64,000 nucleotides of DNA, from contig NC_089727.1 of assembly GCF_035083965.1 (NCBI RefSeq), positions 8,685,501 to 8,749,500 on the forward strand, given 5' to 3'. Positions 61,101 through 64,000 of this stretch are shown piece after piece; the first letter of the stretch is position 1, and the number at the start of each line of letters is the position of its first letter. The stretch is from Branchiostoma lanceolatum (taxonomy: Eukaryota > Chordata > Leptocardii > Amphioxiformes > Branchiostomatidae). Below the pieces are notes generated by a model. It saw only the letters and a list, made by a program, of their open reading frames with translations. It was not told the origin of the DNA and did not search any database. The position numbers were made by a program, and so were the translations under genes.

Positions 61101-63981
61101 TGTAGCTGTTTGACATCGGTATGCCTAGAAGGGCTAAGAGATGGAAATAAACCTTACTCAATATGCACAGCCTTCACTGAGGTTTATCACGGTTCAGAAC
61201 TGAATGGGGTCCGCCATTAGCGCCCTGTTTTATTGTTCTACCCATCGACTAAAGATTGTATCCAGAAATCCTGCAGTAAAGAGCAATCTTTCAAGGCTGC
61301 AACCTGAGACTGATATGAGGCATTCTGCTTTATAAAAGGAACACAACGCACGTAGATGCAAATTACCTCCTCATGGCTTTTAACGATGTTTACGATGCTA
61401 GAAATTACTCAACTGGCTTTCAAAGATGTTTATAGCACCAGAAATTATTCAACTCTTTGGAAGTAATGCCATGTGCTTCGGTTTCTACTTCAGTTTCCAA
61501 ATTAACGGGATGGAATGAGTCCAAATAAGGTCAACTTTTGACGGCTGCAAACAAAGATCTGTACAATACTTTGCTATAATTTACCTATCTTATTGGACTT
61601 GAAAGAATGAAGCAATTCATTTCAAGACCATTGCTTCTATTTGAAGTCTGATATCATTTTGATGCTTGTCATCTTATGAAAAAACATACATTTAGATAAT
61701 CATGGCTGCAATGTTCTAATCTAAATTTATGATTACTATAAATACCTTTAAGCTCTTGGGGATTTAATTTCGTGGTAGGGAGAAAATGGAGTGTTCTCAG
61801 TAGTTTTTAGTTCGCAAGGTGTAGGGGAGCAGAAGACATAGCAAGCATTTCTGTGGCAGTTTTAAGTTGATTGTGAAGAGGTTACCACAAAACAACGAAC
61901 ATTAAACAATCGCAAAAATGTCAACATCTACTGTATAAGGTAGTTATACATAAAGAAGTTGCATAATTTATATAAGCCTTCACACATGTGGTTTCTAATC
62001 TTTAAACCATCTTTAATCTATAGCACCCCAGGATTCCTAAGTCCCACTTTCCATCAGAGCATGTTTCCTAATGAGAAATACATGATAACAAGTTGCGGTA
62101 CTCTGCTCCGTTGGTGATCATCTCTTGCACTGCTCAAGATAAAAATTGCATGACTTTAAGGGAAAGCCATGATTAACCACACGAGCAATAGGGAAAACAT
62201 GCAGACGACATGATCTAGGATGTATAACCCTCCCAGGAATGACGCTCAATTTTGAAACCAATTAAGAAACTAATCTGAAGCGTTGGTGCTTAGAGATTCT
62301 CTGCAGAATTTGAACTCTCTGTATATCATTCTTTGATTGGTTGATAGAAGAGCTTTTTCCCCACTGAGGAAGGCATTTCCAGAAGGTACAGCACTTAGTC
62401 TAGTTTGCAGTAATGTGAAACTTTCTTTGCCAATGTTGCAAAAAAAGTTAACTGAACATAAGACCAAGTTTGGTTAGAAACCCAAAAAATGGAGCCAACA
62501 TTTTTTTATTTTGGCAATACTCATGATTTAAAGGCAATTTTGATGCATTTTAAGTTGTATCTTGTGTAACAGTCATGTTTTGTAAACAAGTCAGCTGAAA
62601 ATCCTGGATTCTCTTTCAATGACTTTTTCTGTCCACCTGCTTGAATAGATCCATAGTTCACAATAGCACCTTGATAACATAGGCAGGTAGGCAATATCCC
62701 ATTTGCATCGGAGACGTAAGCATAAACCTGTCTGGCAATAGCTAATAGCAATTATGTTTGGTGTCTGGAGTTTGACAGTGGAAATTGCCAAGATGCCAAA
62801 CACAGGAACCACCTTTCATTAGATGTATCCCAGAGGCACCTAGTTTGCATCTTTACACTTCATGATTTGAGGGTATGATACAATACTTCAAGGGAAGTCA
62901 GCAAAGTTTTGAATTATGACAAGTCTGACAAGTTTACGAGCCTTAAGTGTAGGTATGACTATGAAGCAAGCCCACAGTTATTGATAAGGTCAGGAAGGTC
63001 ATGCCTGAACTTGAAACCATTTCCTCTAAGTAAAGTCCCTTGCCTGCTGTGCCACATCACTGGAAACTCATGTTGTACTAACTGAAGGTCACTTGAAGAA
63101 ACAACAAGATTAAGCCATTTTAGTAGATGTTAAAGGTAAATACATTTAAGTGGTTTTTCAGATCGCGTTAGGGCAAAAATGGAGTGTTCGCGGTGGTCTT
63201 AAGTTTGCGTTTGAAACAATAGTAGCACTACAGTCATTGGTGGCTGGTTTTGAAATTGCACTGAAGAGTTCACCACAAAAACCGCGAATCAAAAACCGAG
63301 AACATAAAACCACCACGAACATTTCTACATTACAGTATATCAGTGTTCCCTAGTTGAAGAAAAGAAACTAAAACCGCTGATTATCTTGTTTCATCAAGGA
63401 GCTCATAGGCTTTCTGGATCCTGGCTCAAAATTGTGAGGCCCTTCATCTTTAACCCTCAGCTTGCTGAGGTATCCGCTTGGTACCAAATTTGTAGTGGTT
63501 ATGGGGTTAGGCAGCAGGGAGAGGGTTAATTCTATCAGGTGATGCAGTGTAGAATTGTACATGTATCAGCGAGTCAGAAGAAACTTTGAATTCCTTTTAG
63601 ATTTTGTTTACGTTTTATTTATTGTGCATAACAGGTATCTGTATCTGTATCTATATAGCCGGTACAACCGCCATTCGACGTAACACATCAGCTTCACAGG
63701 CACGCGGTGCGGCAGCAGCTGTTTATTTTACACCGAACGGTCTGTTACACCTAGGTAAACCCCCTTTAAGCACAACAAACCTGGTCAGTTTTGTACAGCA
63801 TGCATACAGGTAGGTACAAGCTGTATAAGCTGATATACTTATCATAATAAGTAGAAGTCAGATTCCAAGAATGCAAATTCCCCACCTGTATGAAGAGAGA
63901 GATGATGGCGAGTCCACTGGTTCCTTTGGTGGCTTCCGCCAGGTCCCCGTACAGGTCGTAGTTGTAAAATAGCAGCTGCAG
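34802..63981 (-). CDS. Carbonic anhydrase-related protein, CA10/CA11-like (3' half)
   Basis: Exons in reading order are 63981-63886, 51974-51902, 45829-45675, 35689-35552, 35057-35015 and 34833-34802. Together they make 537 nt in phase, about 178 residues; the 5' half lies beyond the right edge. The conserved CA-fold text is clear: GTSGLAIISLFIQ, TNPELDKLLW, YMTYQGSLTSPDCAETVTWI, MNKPVYIS and ADNFRPASNLNSRTIRTNIN, closest to CA10/CA11. In vertebrates these are secreted, catalytically inactive proteins; CA10 binds neurexins. The zinc-ligand His positions are outside the window, so inactivity cannot be checked here. The last two exons are only 43 and 32 nt (GKPCPTMKSKKAYQ and TNSWLVKPTS) and match the Cys-containing CA10 tail. 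The 63981 boundary is the best acceptor (ctctacag), but a longer exon is possible. There are several N-glycosylation sites. Confidence 0.9.
37085..37250 (-). mobile_element. tRNA-derived SINE, copy B
   Basis: Read on the minus strand, TCCCAGTTCAATCC is a good polymerase III B box preceded by an A-box-like TGGTTACAATTTG. The tail (ttggttggggctgcacccat, then gtgcttcaagcacgtt) matches the repeat at 3865-4050. Confidence 0.75.
37970..38232. mobile_element. Palindromic MITE
   Basis: The inner arms attggagttttggactgact (38012 onward) and agtcagtccaaaattccaat (ending about 38191) are inverted. Outer arms (gagattaactgttctctaac and its diverged inverse near 38200-38228) extend the palindrome to ~260 bp. 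Confidence 0.8.
39699..39900. repeat. ~91-bp tandem duplication
   Basis: gggctggtctcatctaag + 'ttctctcaaacaaagtg' occurs twice, starting near 39703 and 39795, each followed by 'gatcatttgtatcatt'-type text. Confidence 0.8.
41030..41705. repeat. Satellite-like array, ~150-185-bp units
   Basis: 'cattctacattactttatgt' recurs near 41206, 41357 and 41541, with a diverged version near 41035. Each is followed by 'agcatggg' and, further on, 'atgaacagattc' or 'acagattc' and 'caccatggacatcacaagga'-type text. About four units. Confidence 0.85.
41719..42020 (+). repeat. ~150-bp direct duplication with an open frame
   Basis: 'gctgcataagagtttct' occurs at 41719 and 41869 and 'aacataaatgggac' near 41813 and 41968. 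The 122-codon frame across it is a by-product of the duplication; its protein resembles nothing I know. Confidence 0.7.
42969..43176. mobile_element. MITE family M, copy 2
   Basis: ~208 bp, with aaatgcatctaagtttacgg at the left and cttaaatgcatttacagta at the right. Interior 'gggagaaaatggagt' and 'ggttttaagttcactgttga'. Confidence 0.85.
43330..43560. promoter_or_regulatory. Candidate noncoding regulatory element
   Basis: Dense homeodomain-type cores (ccaattaatccgcctaatta, then attaccccataattcag) and atgagagcc in a stretch free of recognisable repeats, between MITE copies in a CA10-like intron. This is only motif content; conservation is untested. Confidence 0.25.
44350..44613 (-). repeat. Dispersed repeat, family C, copy 3 (inverted)
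   Basis: It ends with tttgcttgcaaatgttacct, the inverse of the family C start, and contains 'gttaggctagaccagg' and 'gtggcaggacagagct'. Confidence 0.75.
46110..46326. mobile_element. MITE family M, copy 3
   Basis: Left end actgtaaatgcctataagtt, right end aagaattacagta; interior 'gttaccgcaaaaaccg'. More diverged than copies 1 and 2. Confidence 0.75.
47612..47692. repeat. Hairpin element with 26-bp arms
   Basis: gaatagcaaagttctttatt (from 47612) is inverted at 47667-47692 with one mismatch over 26 bp and a 29-bp loop. Confidence 0.85.
48120..48303 (-). mobile_element. tRNA-derived SINE, second family
   Basis: On the minus strand an A-box-like GCAAAGCAGCTAGGCTAG is followed by the B box GGGTTTGATTCC, then 'ttgcgtccttcggaaaggca' and 'ctttacacgactttcctcac', a tail common in invertebrate SINEs. 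Confidence 0.75.
49770..49930 (+). repeat. ~70-bp minisatellite, small array
   Basis: Two and a bit units of 'tgtccctggtgctgaaactg' + 'ttcttgtctcttgtacagca' + 'agtctatcac'. The same unit is found inverted at 56745-57440. Confidence 0.85.
52330..52504 (-). mobile_element. tRNA-derived SINE, second family, copy 2
   Basis: On the minus strand TGGTTTAGCGCAATAGA is a good A box and GGTCCTGGATTCGATGC carries the B box; the tail 'cttggcaaagacattttaca' parallels the SINE at 48120-48303. The head resembles a tRNA more closely than in the other copies, but no cloverleaf with an acceptor stem forms by eye. Confidence 0.75.
54588..54681. mobile_element. MITE family M, internally deleted copy
   Basis: It is only ~94 bp but keeps family phrases ('ggttcacagtgaagg', 'gcaaaaactgctaacataaa') and the cacagta right end. 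Confidence 0.6.
55089..55270 (+). repeat. Dispersed repeat, family D, copy 3, with (TG)n
   Basis: 'cctttgccaaaaaggttacc' leads into (TG)n at 55131-55158, then 'cataactcaaagagctgtag' and 'atggatccttataatat' twice. Related to 26503-26720. Confidence 0.55.
55964..56169. mobile_element. MITE family M, copy 5
   Basis: From tacggtaaacgttg to 'ggcattggcaata', with 'ctaccaccttgttttaacgg' inside. The same orientation as copies 1 and 6. Confidence 0.75.
56745..57440 (-). repeat. ~69-75-bp minisatellite, large array
   Basis: 'agacaagaacagttttagca' and close variants recur with spacings of 69, 69 and 75 bp (56811, 56880, 56949, 57024), each followed by 'ccagggacag' and 'ctgagagt'. The inverse of the unit at 49770-49930. 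The array makes a spurious Leu/Ser-rich frame. Confidence 0.9.
57475..58935 (-). mobile_element. 5'-truncated R2-like non-LTR retrotransposon
   Basis: The element lies within the minisatellite: 'agagacagggacaattt' reappears right after its 5' end near 58940. Only the C-terminal third is present. There is a minus-strand AATAAA near 57462-57467, at the 3' edge. Truncation at the 5' side is usual for non-LTR retrotransposons. Confidence 0.75.
57642..58853 (-). pseudogene. Retrotransposon C-terminal ORF: CCHC finger and restriction-like endonuclease
   Basis: 403 codons open from the first Met; the frame itself extends to about 58925. It starts in the reverse-transcriptase thumb (KLRVYMEYAFPSW). 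A CX2CX7HX4C finger (CKLCGNRETLHHVLNHC) follows at about residue 208-224. Then comes a restriction-like endonuclease: PD at KPDLVTYLPE, the acidic HELTV strand, and K-x3-KY at ERKVNKYSAL. This order is that of R2-type elements, in which the enzyme nicks target DNA and primes reverse transcription. The polymerase active site and N-terminal DNA-binding fingers are missing, so the copy cannot move by itself, but the remaining frame has no stop, which suggests a young insertion. Confidence 0.82.
59640..60070. promoter_or_regulatory. GC-richer candidate regulatory block
   Basis: Unlike the AT-rich intron around it, this block has many CpGs (gcgcgagccgacgcag, ccgcgccacgcag) and homeodomain-type cores (ccactaattacggctaattt). 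No repeat or coding similarity is seen. A conserved noncoding element is possible but untested. Confidence 0.3.
60882..61082. mobile_element. MITE family M, copy 6
   Basis: 'tactgtacatgctgac' to 'aacggcattaacagta'; interior 'cttcttgtttcaacttcgac' and 'ctccattttctctctacccc'. Confidence 0.8.
61734..61936. mobile_element. MITE family M, copy 7
   Basis: 'tactataaatacctttaagc' to 'catctactgtata'; interior 'tttcgtggtagggagaaaat' and 'gaagaggttaccacaaaac'. Opposite orientation to copy 6. Confidence 0.85.
63134..63337. mobile_element. MITE family M, copy 8
   Basis: 'ggtaaatacatttaagtgg' to 'catttctacattacagta'; interior 'aaaatggagtgttcgcggtg' and 'gagttcaccacaaaaaccgc'. It lies ~550 bp from the next CA10-like exon. 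Confidence 0.85.
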
Positions 63982-64000
63982 CTGTAGAGGGGAGGGGGGC

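Larger units (their letters stand above)
51975..63885. other. Intron of the CA10-like gene (11.9 kb)
   Basis: No extra exon is needed. It is occupied by a SINE, five MITE M copies, a minisatellite, a truncated R2-like element and a GC-richer block at 59640-60070. Confidence 0.55.

Overview
The window looks like a piece of an invertebrate deuterostome chromosome, most probably amphioxus (Branchiostoma). The genes are split by GT-AG introns, introns and intergenic DNA are packed with short transposons and minisatellites, and there is an expanded alpha-2,8-sialyltransferase (ST8Sia) family, a four-EF-hand protein of the sarcoplasmic/calexcitin type and a CA10-type carbonic anhydrase-related protein. 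The species is inferred, not proven. I rebuilt six genes exon by exon. In each one the splice phases join and the coding total is a multiple of three.

Layout: (1) 841-5624 (+), a seven-exon Golgi 2-O-sulfotransferase of the HS2ST/UST family. (2) 6890-11921 (-), a five-exon EF-hand protein with a likely mitochondrial presequence, convergent with gene 1. (3) 13254-16858, 18017-21397 and 26365-29548 (all +), three ST8Sia-type sialyltransferases head to tail. The second and third share one architecture. The first has an intron inside sialylmotif L and resembles the ST8Sia II/III/IV branch. (4) 29875-31290 (-), a decayed LINE reverse transcriptase. (5) 34802 to the right edge (-), the 3' half of a CA10-like gene with introns up to about 12 kb. 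Those introns hold a MITE family with eight copies, tRNA-derived SINEs, minisatellites and a 5'-truncated R2-like retrotransposon with an open C-terminal frame.

Functionally, four of the six genes (the sulfotransferase and three sialyltransferases) encode type II Golgi membrane enzymes that decorate glycans. The CA10-like protein is probably secreted and non-enzymatic. The EF-hand protein binds calcium.

Most notable: intron 3 of the EF-hand gene is almost wholly tandem copies of the end of exon 3 with its splice donor; a CCAAT + TGACGTCA module repeats every ~75 bp behind the first sialyltransferase; a 1.3-kb TTAA-flanked piggyBac-like element rich in CRE and YY1-like motifs ends 85 bp before the start codon of the third sialyltransferase; that same enzyme has Ser in place of the usual Asn of sialylmotif L. 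I saw no CRISPR array, rRNA or intact tRNA gene, and no clearly new protein system.
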